Positions 1 through 10,929 of a DNA stretch of 64,000 nucleotides are shown one piece after another. The position numbers and the translations under genes were made by a program. The notes beneath the pieces are model-generated. The model was not told the origin of the DNA. It ran no database searches and worked only from the letters and a program-made list of their open reading frames with translations. Origin of the DNA: Hormiphora californensis (Eukaryota; Ctenophora; Tentaculata; Cydippida; Pleurobrachiidae); assembly GCA_020137815.1 (NCBI GenBank), contig CM035352.1, forward strand, positions 5,935,159-5,999,158, in the 5' to 3' direction. Numbering within the stretch: position 1 is the stretch's first letter; each line of letters opens with the position of its first letter.

Positions 1-876
1 AAATGGCTCAAGGTGTTACTGATAAAATTCGCTATACAGTTGGTCAGACGATACTGGAATGTGGTGACGGGGACCAAACCTTCACCACAAAGAACATATC
101 AGCAACTTCTCGTGTCAATTCGTATAGACGATACTACGACGTCGAACACGGTTCGTCTATTGAGCCTTCGCGACGTCTCGCATCTAATCTCATCTAAACC
201 CGACGTCTCAGGCGTGTTCTGGGGTAATCACATTCTCTCAATTACATATTCTCATCTTCAGCCCAGATCACTAATCAAGGGTTAAAACGCTCAACTCTTC
301 TCGATTTCAGCTCACTCTCCAATCTCTAGATAAACTCAAAAGCTCTCAGCATTACTCTTTTATGGGTCGCTATGTCTAAACTATAAACGTGGGGATAATG
401 GAGGGTGAACACGTTCATAGTCCAGATCAAGCTAGTCTCAATGACTAACTATATAATATTCTCTAAATTCTGTTTAGCACTGTCCTAAGAGAAACACACA
501 AACGGGCACTTGCTCTAACGACTCAGCTCCAGAACTCTCAGCGGATATACTAACTTTTACTAGACTCGGAATTTTGCAAACGGGGTGTTGTTTCTGGCAC
601 GGAAATCATAATAGGGCAGCAACCAACAAACTTTCATCAGATCAATGATTACGAAAGAACAACTCGTCATTAGAGACACCACAGTTTGAGCCAGTCAAGA
701 GAAAACGAATTCACTTGACACGTTGTTCTTTCACTACACAAAGTCGTTCATATTGTAAAACGTGTCAATCCTTACCCATACCCAGAACAGAACAATATAA
801 TCAGTCCTTGACAGTCTAACAGTTTGCCGTAACGGACAACACTTAGCTATGTGACGAATCCGAAATCCACACTCTG
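1..876. other. no gene recognised
   Basis: Mixed-composition DNA with only short open frames and no recognisable domain, splice-delimited exon or repeat. It could be intergenic or old transposon debris. Confidence 0.4.
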
Positions 877-964
877 GTGGCTATGGGACCAGGGCACTTG
901 ACCAGGGAACACTTGGACACGGGACCACAGATCCACAAAACCGCCCAGAAATCAAGAATCACAA

Positions 965-1095
965 GACCGCAAAGAACACAGCATCACAGGACCGTCAGGA
1001 ACACAGCATCACAGGACCGTCAGGAACACAGCATCACCAGGACCGTCAGGAACACAGCATCACCCGGACCGTCAGGACACAGCATCACTGCACAT
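965..1095. repeat. 25 bp minisatellite
   Basis: About five tandem copies of a 25-26 bp unit beginning AGGACCGTCAGGAACACAGC, with small differences between copies (insertion of one C, AGGA versus CGGA). The open frame running through it is a by-product of the repeat. Confidence 0.85.
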
Positions 1096-1140
1096 GGCTG
1101 CCAGAATTACAGCATCACACCAGGACCATTGACCAAACGA

Positions 1141-1865
1141 CGCCAGGAACGACCACATGGAAACCCGGAACAGTCACACAGGAACAGATGTAAGCATAGC
1201 ACCAGAATCGCCAATGTCTCCGATCAGTTTCTCGTCGAACCGTCAGTTCCTCTGGCACGATAACAAACTGCCTGATATTCTCCACACATACTTGGACTCC
1301 TCTCTGTTCAGTATTGGTCCTTCGGGGTGCCCAGATGTGGGGTACCCGGTTAACCACCACTGATCGCTAATCAAGTGTCCGCCGGGGGTTCCAGTTGAAG
1401 GGGGAGACTATACACTCGGTGGGGGTGATCTTAGGCGGTGGGTGGGTGATGGTTTGTTCAGATTGCGGGTTCGTCACCCAGGATTTCTCAAAACACAGGG
1501 GTTCACGGGTTCGTAACTGTAGTCTTGGGGGGTAATCACTCACACAATCTTCAATCTTCACTGGTCACACAAACTTTGGTGCACAGCACGCAAAGTAAAC
1601 GCTCACATCGACAGCAGATACGGTCAAGAAACACGGGCAAGTTCTCCCTCAAGCAAGGATGGTAGGTGCTCTCGGGCAATAAAATGCACACTGTCTCACT
1701 CTTTCACTTGGTTTAAATATCCGACAAACAACAAGCACGTGATATCCGTACCAGAAACAATGCGGAACAACACCAAAGTCTCTGTACCACTTCTCCGACT
1801 CGAACTGTCGACACCGTCCAAGTAAAGAGGGCGATACTATGGACAGACCCGTGATAACTTTCACT
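1141..1865. other. no gene recognised; upstream of the Cys-rich peptide gene
   Basis: No exon with convincing coding character was found. The stretch would hold the promoter and 5' UTR of the candidate gene starting at 1866, but no clear TATA box was seen. Confidence 0.3.
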
Positions 1866-2201
1866 ATGGCTCTCTCTACTCAACTACCTATTCTCACTCT
1901 AAGCTATCTGACAGTCTTAGTAAGCTCATTGTTCACACCTCACTTCACCAGAGCTCTCGCACATGGCTGGGAAAACGTGACAACTCACCACTAAAACTAG
2001 GGAAAGGGATACTGGGGTAACAGGGGTATCTCTCATATCCCACATATTGAATATGGAAAGTATCCTGAAGGGTGTTGTACTGAGTGCAAAGAATGGTGTT
2101 TCCTGGAGGGGGCTGATGGCGGGGATATCACCTGTTCTACAAATGCTGACTGTGTACCCTTCAAGAATAACGAATGTAATGGACGATGTGCCGCATTCTA
2201 G
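1866..2201 (+). CDS. candidate secreted 8-cysteine peptide (two exons)
   Basis: An ATG at 1866 opens a hydrophobic N-terminus (MALSTQLPILTLSYLTVL) typical of a signal peptide. A consensus donor GTAAGC begins at 1920. An acceptor AG at 1999-2000, with a branch-like CTAAAAC just before it, leads in the same phase into an open stretch 2001-2201. Removing the 81 bp intron gives about 84 residues. The mature part has eight cysteines with spacing CC-x2-C-x3-C-x11-C-x5-C-x7-C-x3-C and ends AAF-stop, as in disulfide-knotted secreted peptides. An alternative reads on past 1920 into a longer signal ending in ALA (to about 1961), which would need a 24-30 nt intron. Without splicing there are two in-frame stops (1992, 1998), so a recent pseudogene is possible. 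No family is recognised. The peptide may be a defence, signalling or venom-like molecule, but nothing in the sequence decides this. Confidence 0.5.
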
Positions 2202-2795
2202 ATCACTCTTGGAACTCCTGGAGGAACGTTGTAACGGATCCAATTCTCTCAAACAAATACCATTATGATTGTTAATGACATGTAGTATTTAAATTGAAAT
2301 ATGTGTGTCTTTCCTTTTGCACAAGTTATAAAGTACATCAAAACTGAAGTCCAGTTCAGTACAATGACAGTACCTACAGTTTTTACACAACTTTTCCACA
2401 ACATCACATAAAACTGGAGTCATGAACTATTGAACTGCATACATGTGTGGAGGGCGCGAAACAGTTCCAATGGTTAGGAGCGCGCGCATTCTCCCACCCC
2501 TCGCGACCGGGACGAGAGACTTTTACAGGGTGTAAATAAGACACCCTGTACTCTTATCATTGCTCCAATGACCGGCCATGACCGGGAAATACTGGGGAAG
2601 TAGGAGGAAGATGAGTTGGTGTTTAGCTAATGGGGGGGGGGGGGTGGTGAGCTTTAGCATGGGTCACCAATGCAGCAGCATATTATAGTTCAAAAACACA
2701 TCAAAATTTTAACAGTGGTAGTAAAGAAAAACATTATGTACAGTCATAAAGAAAAACAGTACACACTTCAACACATAACATTTCGCTTGTTTCAG
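2202..2795. other. intergenic or intron
   Basis: Holds a G-run (2632-2643) and a small hairpin around ACAGGGTG/CACCCTGT (about 2526-2551). No coding exon was seen before the acceptor at 2793-2795. Confidence 0.35.
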
Positions 2796-2932
2796 TAATC
2801 AAAGGGAAAGTGAGCTACAGGAAGCAGCACCCACCCTTCACTAAGGGAGCTAAACGACTCCTAGACGGAGAACTGTGGAGGATTGAACACAAGAGCGGGG
2901 TCTACGTTGACGTTACTTGGACCACCGATTGA
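2796..2932 (+). CDS. 3'-terminal exon of an unrecognised plus-strand gene
   Basis: A good acceptor (CTTGTTTCAG) ends at 2795 and is followed by one long open frame, in which the first two bases complete a split codon. It encodes 44 residues, beginning IKGKVSYRKQ, with WRIEHKSGVYVDVTW near the end, then TGA at 2930-2932. The mix of charged and aromatic residues looks coding, and the other two frames close early. It lacks a Met, so an upstream exon is needed; none was found with certainty. The Cys-rich exon at 2001-2201 ends in its own stop codon and does not join in phase unless an internal donor (GTAATG near 2177) is used. It converges on the minus-strand gene ending at 3182. No family recognised. 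Confidence 0.5.
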
Positions 2933-3181
2933 AATGAACAATTTTTGTAGACAAATATTTGTTGTAAAGAGGCGAGAGGCACAAAGAAAAATAGCTGTAG
3001 TCTTCCAGTTTTTCAATATTTGTAGTTTGTAGAGTTTTATGCACGACTAAAAGCTATTTTATAGGGTTTTTACCACTTTTTAATACTAATAATAAGTTAT
3101 ATTAATATATATTAGGCCATAGCACTGTAATATCAATATCATACATTATTAATTAATTAACGGGAAAAAACAAAGAGTTTG

Positions 3182-6100
3182 TCAAATTGTTGGCCACGGT
3201 ATTTCCTTCAATTCTGGGCTGTCTGTTGATTGTCTGTTACACTGTGCAGTAGGTGGAATAATCGGGTAGAATGAGCCTCGTACAGCACCTTTAATATCCA
3301 TCCCGCCTGTGTGGTATAAAGGTTGAAAACCTGGAGATTTGGAGAAAAATGAAACATATAAATGGATTTGAGAATTATGAGAATCTTACCTCCATTCTGG
3401 GCCTCTAACACAGCACGCAGTTGATTGAAATCCTTTGGATTGCTGTTTCTTCCGAAATGAGCTATTTTCTGTAAATTCGTTACATCTGGCAGTTGAACTG
3501 CTGAAAATAGAGCTTTTGTAAACTTTGAGATATCAGCAAGCTTACCTCAATCATACTGTATAATTATACACAGGGGTAAATCCTGTCAAATGCAACAGGA
3601 AAGCTGTCTGGAGGCGCCGACCCGATCTGGCCGCACTGAGAATCAAAACGAGGTCTTACGGGGACATAATAATGTAGAAAAGGAAACCGGTGCTTGTCAG
3701 CGCTAAACGCCTCAAAAACTATCGCGCGCACTAACACACTGCTAACAACTAAAAGTTATTGCAACAGCTGCACCGCGCGTACCTGTCTTTGCGCTGTATC
3801 CATTTTGTGTTGTCCTGCTTGAATCTGATTGGCGACGGGGACTCCTCTTGGGGACCTTCTTAATTTGTGGCCTGTAGAATGGTGGTGTTAGATTTGATAA
3901 ACATGGGGTGGATGGGGGACATTACCTTTTCTCCATCTGTCTAATGTAGGATTTAAGGTAGGATGATGTATCGGCCGCCTGAGAGATAAAGAGACATGAT
4001 AAACAATTGGGCACTAATGATTTTGGGCTCTATTAGTATTATATCTATATTTAGATTTCCCTAACTCTCCATATAATATCTCACCTGTCGGGAGACCAGC
4101 TCATTCTTCCTGAGCATGCCTTGCACAACGTAGCTATCGAGTGTTCCTAGAGGGACCTGGAGAGAGGGATGTGTGAGTTGCTATGGTCACAGCGCCACCC
4201 TGTGTACTCAGCTCTCTGAACATCATGAAGAGAGAAGTGACTCAAATTGGATTAATTAAAAGTTTTAAAGATGTTTTAAATTCCTTTGGCAACTTATAAT
4301 AAGTCGTTAAAAAACTTTTTTTTAAAGCTGGGAGATTCCTTGCTCGATTTTATCTGAAACTAATGATATACCATTAGTACAGTAGTTACCTTGGTAGCAA
4401 ATGGTATCTGGGTTGCGTTATCGTTTCTTATGCAGTTCAAGTTGTTGTTATCCGACTCAACACTGGACCTATTAACGAGTTGTTGAGTAACAATTTAGGA
4501 GTGTAGTAAAGTCATACAACACGGACATACGTAAACCGATAATCATTCGCAGTAAGCGATAGACGATTTGAATAAGAGAATGAACGTAGAAATCAGAAAA
4601 CAGCTCTGGACGACGGACGTATTAAATAACTTAGTTGTATACTATAGATCTGAATAGATGGTAAAGTAGGCTAATAATATAACTTGGGCACAGGGGACAT
4701 TAAAGTGAGAGTGGACCGAATCAGAATTGCACAAGTTTGTTGTTAGGCCAGTCATATGACGTCGATATATCGCTGAAAAAGGAAGTAATTGATCTAAAAG
4801 CGATTCCACTTCCAGGGCCCTCCAATGGGTCTCTACAACCACCAAAAAAATTTACCGCGGGTACCGCGATGGAGAAATCGGTCATTTCCGGGTTTATTTT
4901 GCACCTGCATAAATATAGGCTAGGACGAATGCGATATACGGTAAAAACCGTCTTTGGAAACAAGTAGAAAAGAAATCAAGGGCACTCAAGTGTGTAGCGT
5001 CCTCGCATTAGTGGGGGTAGGTGCTGGAATTAAGTCTCTATCTTATCAGGTTAATTAGATAATTGGATAATTAGATGCGCACATAGCCGTTTTATGGTTA
5101 TACGGTAAAAACCATATTTGGAAAGGAGTAGAGGAAAAACCGAGGGTACTAGAGTGATCAGCGTCCTCGAATTAGTGGGGGTAGGTACTAAAATTAAGTT
5201 CCTATCTCATCGCGTTAATTAGATAATTGGATAATTAGGTATGCGCATGACCGTTTTTAGGTTACATGGCTATAGCCACTTAGGAATGGTTTAGAGACTT
5301 TTCATTGGTGCCATTTTGTAGGCAATAGCCAAGTTATTGGGGGTCGACGTCGGACTTTTAAGCTCTATATTCAACCGTTTAGCCGTTATTTGGCATATAA
5401 GGTGCACAAAATGAGCAAAAAAGCGGTAAAAAGACCGATTTTGAGCACCTTTAAGGGTACGCTAACCAAAAATTTTTTTCGAGTGCAGGGAAATCTCTCA
5501 CCGTAGGGTTGTAGGCCATGCCAAGGAGACCTCAAATATGCAATTTGAGCTCTCAAGTCGAATTCATATTTTTGCTACAGCTGTTTAAAAAATGTCCTGT
5601 AAATACGTTTTTGGCATCTCAAAAAAATTTTTTTAAAGATGGGAGCATGAAAATTTGGGGATTTGAAGAGGACATGAAGGTGAATAACCACAAAATTTTT
5701 TTTTGCAATCCGAGCTGATTTCCGGTCCTGAGATGGATTTCTTTTTTTCCACTTTAACGCCCTATTTGGCAAAGTTCCGAAAACATGTGAAAGCTGTAAA
5801 TTGGTGAAAAGTTGCGTCTAACGATTATCTAAGTGGCCATAAATTTTGGGCGTGTCCTTATTTGAGATAAGCTGTACAGAGTTTTTTTTTGTGAAAGCCG
5901 TCATTTCAGAAATAAATAAATTCCCTGTATCTCAAAAACGGCTGATCGTAGAGACCTGAGACTATGCTTACACGATTCAGAAGGTCCGATTTTGGGGGGG
6001 TCTTCTGAGAGACATTTTGCTCCTACTTCAACCGTTTTTGCTGTAATTGCGAAAAACAAAAACCCATCTTCGCCATTGTGGATTTTTTGTGATTTTGTTT

Positions 6101-9100
6101 TTGGTGATTATAGGGACCCATATGGACCAAATAGTGAAGGAATTAGCTTGTTACACATTTTTACATAGTTTCGGCCCTTTCTTAGCCAAAATTCCCTAAT
6201 TACAGGATATTCGAGTTTAGCTTTTGCCCTTTTCATAGAATTTGTTTTTCGCAATTACAGCAAAAACGGTTGAAGTAGGAGCAAAATGTCTCTCAGAAGA
6301 CCCCCCCAAAATCGGACCTTCTGAATCGTTTAAGCATAGTCTCAGGTCTCTACGATCAGCCGTTTTTGAGATACAGGGAATTTATTTATTTCTGAAATGA
6401 CGGCTTTCACAAAAAAAACTCTGTACAGCTTATCTCAAATAAGGACACGCCCAAAATTTATGGCCACTTAGATAATCGTTAGACGCAACTTTTCACCAAT
6501 TTACAGCTTTCACATATTTTCGGAACTTGGCCAAATATGGCGTTAAAGTGGAAAAAAAGAAATCCATCTCAGGACCGGAAATCAGCTCGGATTTCAAAAA
6601 AATTTTTTGTGGCTACTCACCTCTTTGTCCTCTTCAAATCAACAAATTTTTATGATCCTATCTTTACAAATGTATTTTTAAGATGCCAAAAACTTATTTT
6701 CAGTTCATTTTTCAAGCAGCTGTAGCAAAAATATGAATTCGACTTGAGAGCTCAAATTGCATATTTGAGGTCTCCTTGGCATGGCCTACAACCCTACGGT
6801 GAGAGATTTCCCTGCACTCGAAAAAAATTTTTGGTTAGCGTACCCTTAAAGCCATATAACGGCTAAATGGTTGAATATAGAGCTTAAAAGTCCGACTTCG
6901 ACCCCCCATAACTTGGCTATTGCCTACAAAATGGCACCAATGAAAAGTCTCTAAACCATTCCTAAGTGGCTATAGCCATGTAACCTAAAAACGGTTATGT
7001 GCATACCTAATTATCCAATTATCTAATTAACGCGATGAGATAGGAACTTAATTTGGGTACCTACCCCCACTAATTCGAGGACGCTAATCACTCTAGTACC
7101 CTCGGTTTTTTCTCTACTCCTTTCCAAAGATGGTTTTTACCGTATAACCATAAAACGGCTATGTGCGCATCTAATTATCCAATTATCTAATTAACGTGAT
7201 AAGATAGAGACTTAATTCCAGCACCTACCCCCACTAATGCGAGGACGCTACACACTTTAGTGCCCTTGATTTCTTTTCTACTTGTTTCCAAAGACGGTTT
7301 TTACCGTATATCGCATTCGTCCTAGGCTATCTTTATGCAGGTGCAAAATAAACCCGGAAATGACCGATTTCTCCATCGCGGTACCCGCGGTAAATTTTTT
7401 TGGTGGTTGTAGAGACCCATTGGAGTGCCCTGGAAGTGGAATCGCTTTTAGATCAATTAGTTCCATTTCACAACGTCATATGACTGGCCTATGTAGGTAG
7501 TAGAGATTAGCTTTCTGAGCATTTTGCGTTTTTGCCGCTCAAAATCGACCCACCCATCACTGATATATTTTTGTTATGTTGGGAGAACTCCTGTTTAATC
7601 AGTATGTATAAAACAGAATAGAAACAATCGTGGTGTTTTACTAACACATTCTGAATATAAGCAGTGAGGTTGACATGTCCATGCACAGAAGCAGGGCAAT
7701 GCAAGCCAGCATATTAACAAGAATTATTGCATTATGTATTCATAATGCTGTGTTTCCCTGCCCTACCGTTTCACATGTCAGTGACATTGTCACTGCCAAC
7801 AGGATCAAGGCTTGGTCATAATGACAATGTAATGTGAGATGCATACGATCTAGCTGTCAGTATACTTCTCACATAGCTTAGAGTTAGCTAACTCCCAATC
7901 ACATGATACTTGCTAAGCAGCTTTTGACATTCCAACTTAACTACTTATCTAACATCTCACACTCGACTCGCAAGATGAAAATGTGTATGTAACACGCGAA
8001 ACGCGCGGCAGAGCATTTCATGTTTTGTTGAGTGGCGCGCGCACACACGTCCATGAAACTGTGCCAATGAGGTGTTTGATGAAGGAGTAGCTCGTCACTG
8101 TGCGCGCGGCTCTAGTTGCTACACCGTTGCCCTCGCAACGAAAGTGTGACCAAAAAATGTCCCTCTACCGATTAGTTAGTATACCAAAATGTCGTTTTCG
8201 AATTCTAACCCTGCTATGCCTTTTTACAAAGTAAAAAGGCATCCGGGTGAATGCCTTCGGCATTCACCCGGGCAGGGAAAAAATTTAAAGAATGTGTTAG
8301 TAAAACACAAGGATTGTTTCTATCCTGTTTGATAAATATTGATCCAGCAGAAATTCTCCCAACATAACAAAAATATCTCAGTGATGGGTGGGTCGATTTT
8401 GAGCGGCAAAAACGCAAAATGCTCAGAAAGCTAATCTCTACTACCTACAACAAACTTGTCCAATTCTGATCCGGTCCACTCTCACTTTAAGCCCAAACTG
8501 ATATTTTCAGATAAAATCACTAAGCAATAAGACCTACAATCACAATCTATCACTGACAAGCAACACTGCACAACTTTAAACCAATTCACAGATCATCACG
8601 CTGTTCTTGAAAAAAGTATAACGTCATTTTTTATTGCATCTTACCTTAGGTAGCTGTTATCAACCGTGACATTATCCTGATATGAGAGAGTGAGAGGTTT
8701 AGAGACTTGGAGAGAGATTTAGAGAGAGGTTTATAGACTTGGAAAGGATGGGAGTGAAAGGATGGGATTTAAATGAAAAACCAATGACATGAAGACATGG
8801 TCTCAAGAGTTAGATACAGTGAGAGGGAGAGAAGGAGAGAGTGAATGCGAGAGAGAGAGAGAGACACACAGTCACAGAGAGAGAGAGAGAGTCAGAGAGA
8901 TGCACTGAAAAGAGACAAGATAGATAAGCTCAGCTTGTCAATGCTCAATTGGAAGTAAAAACCTCGCATGCACACATTACATAACAGTCAACGTGCGAAG
9001 TTTAAAACCTCTAGCTCAGTAAACTGATCACTGGCTCATTCCCAATTGGGCAGGCATCCCGGAATCTTTTGTAACAAAATGGGAGATAAAGAGGTGTATA

Positions 9101-9210
9101 TATTTTATATATATATATAATTTTACCTTGTAAATGGTTTCCTCGGATGACTCCCGTAAAATAACCAATTCAGGCTCAGTTTCCGTTGTCCCCGTTGTTT
9201 TAGGTGGGTC
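3182..9210 (-). CDS. unrecognised 8-exon protein (partial, 222 residues to stop)
   Basis: Exons in transcript order on the minus strand: 9127-9210, 8645-8676, 4390-4468, 4085-4156, 3926-3978, 3783-3871, 3390-3500, 3182-3330. Every boundary is GT-AG, all phases agree, and the total (669 nt) divides by three and ends in TGA at 3182. The visible protein runs from an acidic, Thr-rich start (DPPKTTGTTETEPELVILRE), through a helical segment (LDSYVVQGMLRKNELVSRQ), a basic Ser-rich linker (KKVPKRSPRRQSDSSRTTQN) and a well-structured block (LPDVTNLQKIAHFGRNSNPK), to a C-terminus with FQPLYHTGGMDIKGAVRG and SFYPIIPPTAQ. The first exon starts in phase 0, so the N-terminus lies upstream, past 9210. I do not recognise the family. 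The intron 4469-8644 is enlarged by nested foldback elements; the others are short (106-459 bp). The phase would also fit the WH2 exon ending at 15027, but a joint gene is only a possibility. Confidence 0.7.
7492..8449. mobile_element. 0.96 kb element with about 165 bp terminal inverted repeats, nested
   Basis: The ends read TGTAGGTAGTAGAGATTAGC (7492 on) and the exact complement up to 8449. The inverted similarity runs in for about 165 bp with small indels. It interrupts the right arm of the larger foldback: the left arm reads GTTTGTTGTTAGGCC without a break, while on the right GGCCTA and ACAAAC are separated by this element. The interior (about 7660-8280) has no coding content. Confidence 0.8.
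8219..8272. repeat. two adjacent small hairpins
   Basis: CCTTTTTAC/GTAAAAAGG with a 3 nt loop, followed at once by CCGGGTGAATGCC/GGCATTCACCCGG with a 3 nt loop. They lie near the inner end of the right inverted repeat of the 7492-8449 element and have no counterpart at its left end. Confidence 0.7.
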
Positions 9211-9452
9211 CTAAAGAGGCAGATTATCTTACTATATACAATGCAGGGTGGCCTAGATATGTGACCCCCATGATGACGTATGGAGGTCCCAGTGCATGTT
9301 GAGTGTTGCAAATATCCCGTCACATGACGTATCACATCACCCATCCCTCCCCTATCCTACTGAGGATCAGTTCTCACATAGCACTCAGCAGTGCACTGTG
9401 GTGCGTGATGTGATCTCCATCAGGAGAGAAAGATACACCGAGAGAACGAACC

Positions 9453-9455
<3 letters not shown>

Positions 9456-9516
<61 letters not shown>
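9456..9516. repeat. (GA)n microsatellite
   Basis: About 30 uninterrupted GA dinucleotides, preceded by CAGAAAG. Confidence 0.98.
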
Positions 9517-9519
<3 letters not shown>

Positions 9520-9703
9520 ACCTTTGATTACCTTTGACAAGGTTTAGCTGAAGTAGCTTGGGATCCACTTTAGTAATGGACCCATTGGAATGTTCCTGCT
9601 GGTCTAATAGATAACAACAGGAACACTATAGCAAACAAAGAAGGCAATTTAATGAAATAAATGAAAAAGAAGAAACTTAAATGAATAGCACTCACAGTAA
9701 GTA

Positions 9704-10663
9704 CTACTGTGTCCCCGAGGAGACCTCCACCACCTCGCCTCCTTTGATCCTAAACGACTTCCCAGGGCTCCGCACCTTCTCCTCTTTCAACTTTTTCACT
9801 AGGACCGCCCGGGCCACTCTCTCCTCAGAAGTAAGGTCGGGAGAGATATAAACTCGGGAAAACAATTCACTCTGTCTAAGTCGTGTCTTCTTACCAAGAA
9901 TACACGACTGCATCTCCTTGCTTGCCAGGGATATCTTCATGGGTCTAGTCTGACCCGCTGTGAATCTCCCCAACCGCTGAGCACTCTTTACCAAGGGCTT
10001 CTCTGCCAGCGTTGTCCACAACTCCGGTAGTAGTTCTTCTTTGTCTCCAGGACTGTCAGTCAGTCCGTAGATGACGATGTTACAAGATCTGTCCTCGCTG
10101 GCTGCAGCTACAGCCCGCTGTATCCGTTGAGGAGCGAGGGATGTCTCACACTCCTTCCTCAGTACAGTAGAGAAGCTTCGCATCTCCTCCTTCGCAGTTG
10201 TCTTCACATCAGTTATGACTTCCTCCCTCTTCTCAAGTAGTTGCTCCTGCAGCTTCACTAACTGCGCCTGGGCTCCAACCAATGCTCTCTGAGCAGAGAT
10301 TAGTTCCTCCTGACGCTCCACCAACTTCTTCTCTACACCACTGCACTTCCTAGCTACACTATACTGACTTCGCATCACAGGATACACCCTCTCAATCAAG
10401 AGCTTACCTGCCATCTCCACCCAGTCAACTAAATCCTTGTGACTCACTTTTTCGATTTTATACTTCGATGGGGTAGACAATGAGTCCCACAAACTTTCCT
10501 CCGCACCGTTATACTCTCCATCAAACACGCCCGTAGTGGGACGTGTTCCAGCCATTGTCATGAGTGCCTCAACCATCTCCACGGTATTAACATGGATATT
10601 TTCGAGTTCAATATCACTCAATGACCTGTTACCATTCACTTTGACTCTAGGATTCTCATTCAT
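9704..10663 (-). CDS. LINE ORF1-like protein: coiled coil plus RRM-like domain (319 aa)
   Basis: Intronless ORF with an ATG at 10663. Residues 1-100 are unassigned. Residues about 105-175 form a charged heptad-rich coiled coil (KKLVERQEELISAQRALVGA). From about 190 there is a fold resembling the RNA-binding part of L1-type ORF1 proteins: NIVIYGLTDSPGD, then EKPLVKSAQRLGR, TRPMKISLASKE, SRVYISPDLTSEER and a terminal block FRIKGGEVVEV. The same block order occurs at 14404-15024 and 27420-27832. In L1 this protein binds RNA as a trimer and forms the RNP. No reverse transcriptase is adjacent. A lone retroposed ORF1, a non-autonomous element or a domesticated gene are all possible. Confidence 0.7.
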   Translation of the reverse strand: MNENPRVKVNGNRSLSDIELENIHVNTVEMVEALMTMAGTRPTTGVFDGEYNGAEESLWDSLSTPSKYKIEKVSHKDLVDWVEMAGKLLIERVYPVMRSQYSVARKCSGVEKKLVERQEELISAQRALVGAQAQLVKLQEQLLEKREEVITDVKTTAKEEMRSFSTVLRKECETSLAPQRIQRAVAAASEDRSCNIVIYGLTDSPGDKEELLPELWTTLAEKPLVKSAQRLGRFTAGQTRPMKISLASKEMQSCILGKKTRLRQSELFSRVYISPDLTSEERVARAVLVKKLKEEKVRSPGKSFRIKGGEVVEVSSGTQ

Positions 10664-10739
10664 AACGATGGAAAGTGACCGTTACAGCTATAAAGATAAG
10701 AGAGCAAGATTTTTCATGTGCAAAGCGATAAGGACAAGC

Positions 10740-10740
<1 letters not shown>

Positions 10741-10798
<58 letters not shown>
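10741..10798. repeat. (GA)n microsatellite
   Basis: About 27 GA units, followed by purine-rich and then CT-rich sequence to about 10920. It lies about 80 bp upstream of the start codon of the minus-strand ORF1-like gene. Confidence 0.97.
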
Positions 10799-10799
<1 letters not shown>

Positions 10800-10929
10800 A
10801 GAGAAAGAGAGGGAGCGGGTTAAAGAGGGAGCAGAGAGATTTTCTCTCGCTCTCTCTAACCTCCCTTTCCCCCTCTCGGCTCTCTCACCTACGCTCTCTT
10901 TTTCCCTTTCCCCCTCTCTCCAAAATTAC

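Larger units (their letters stand above)
4709..8486. mobile_element. large foldback (palindromic) element, interrupted
   Basis: Two arms of about 1.3 kb, 4709-6060 and 6242-7491 plus 8450-8486, are inverted copies of each other around a loop of about 180 bp (6061-6241). Landmarks: GGCCAGTCATATGACG at 4748 against its complement near 7486, and TTAAAGTGAGAGTGGACC at the outer left against its complement at the outer right. The right arm lacks about 50 bp present in the left arm near 5400-5455 and is split by another element (7492-8449). Only short open frames occur, so this is a non-autonomous element. It lies in an intron of the minus-strand gene 3182-9210. Internal sequence, including TTAATTAGATAATTGGATAA and AGTGGGGGTAGGTGC, is shared with the foldback at 45.7-47.4 kb. 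Confidence 0.85.

Noticed and set aside
877-1263. 128-codon frame rich in His/Thr/Arg
   Set aside because: It consists largely of the 25 bp minisatellite and has no coding features beyond it.
4721-7500. Small paired frames in the foldback arms (for example at 4737 and 7278)
   Set aside because: They appear in both arms simply because the arms are inverted copies; they are not protein-like.
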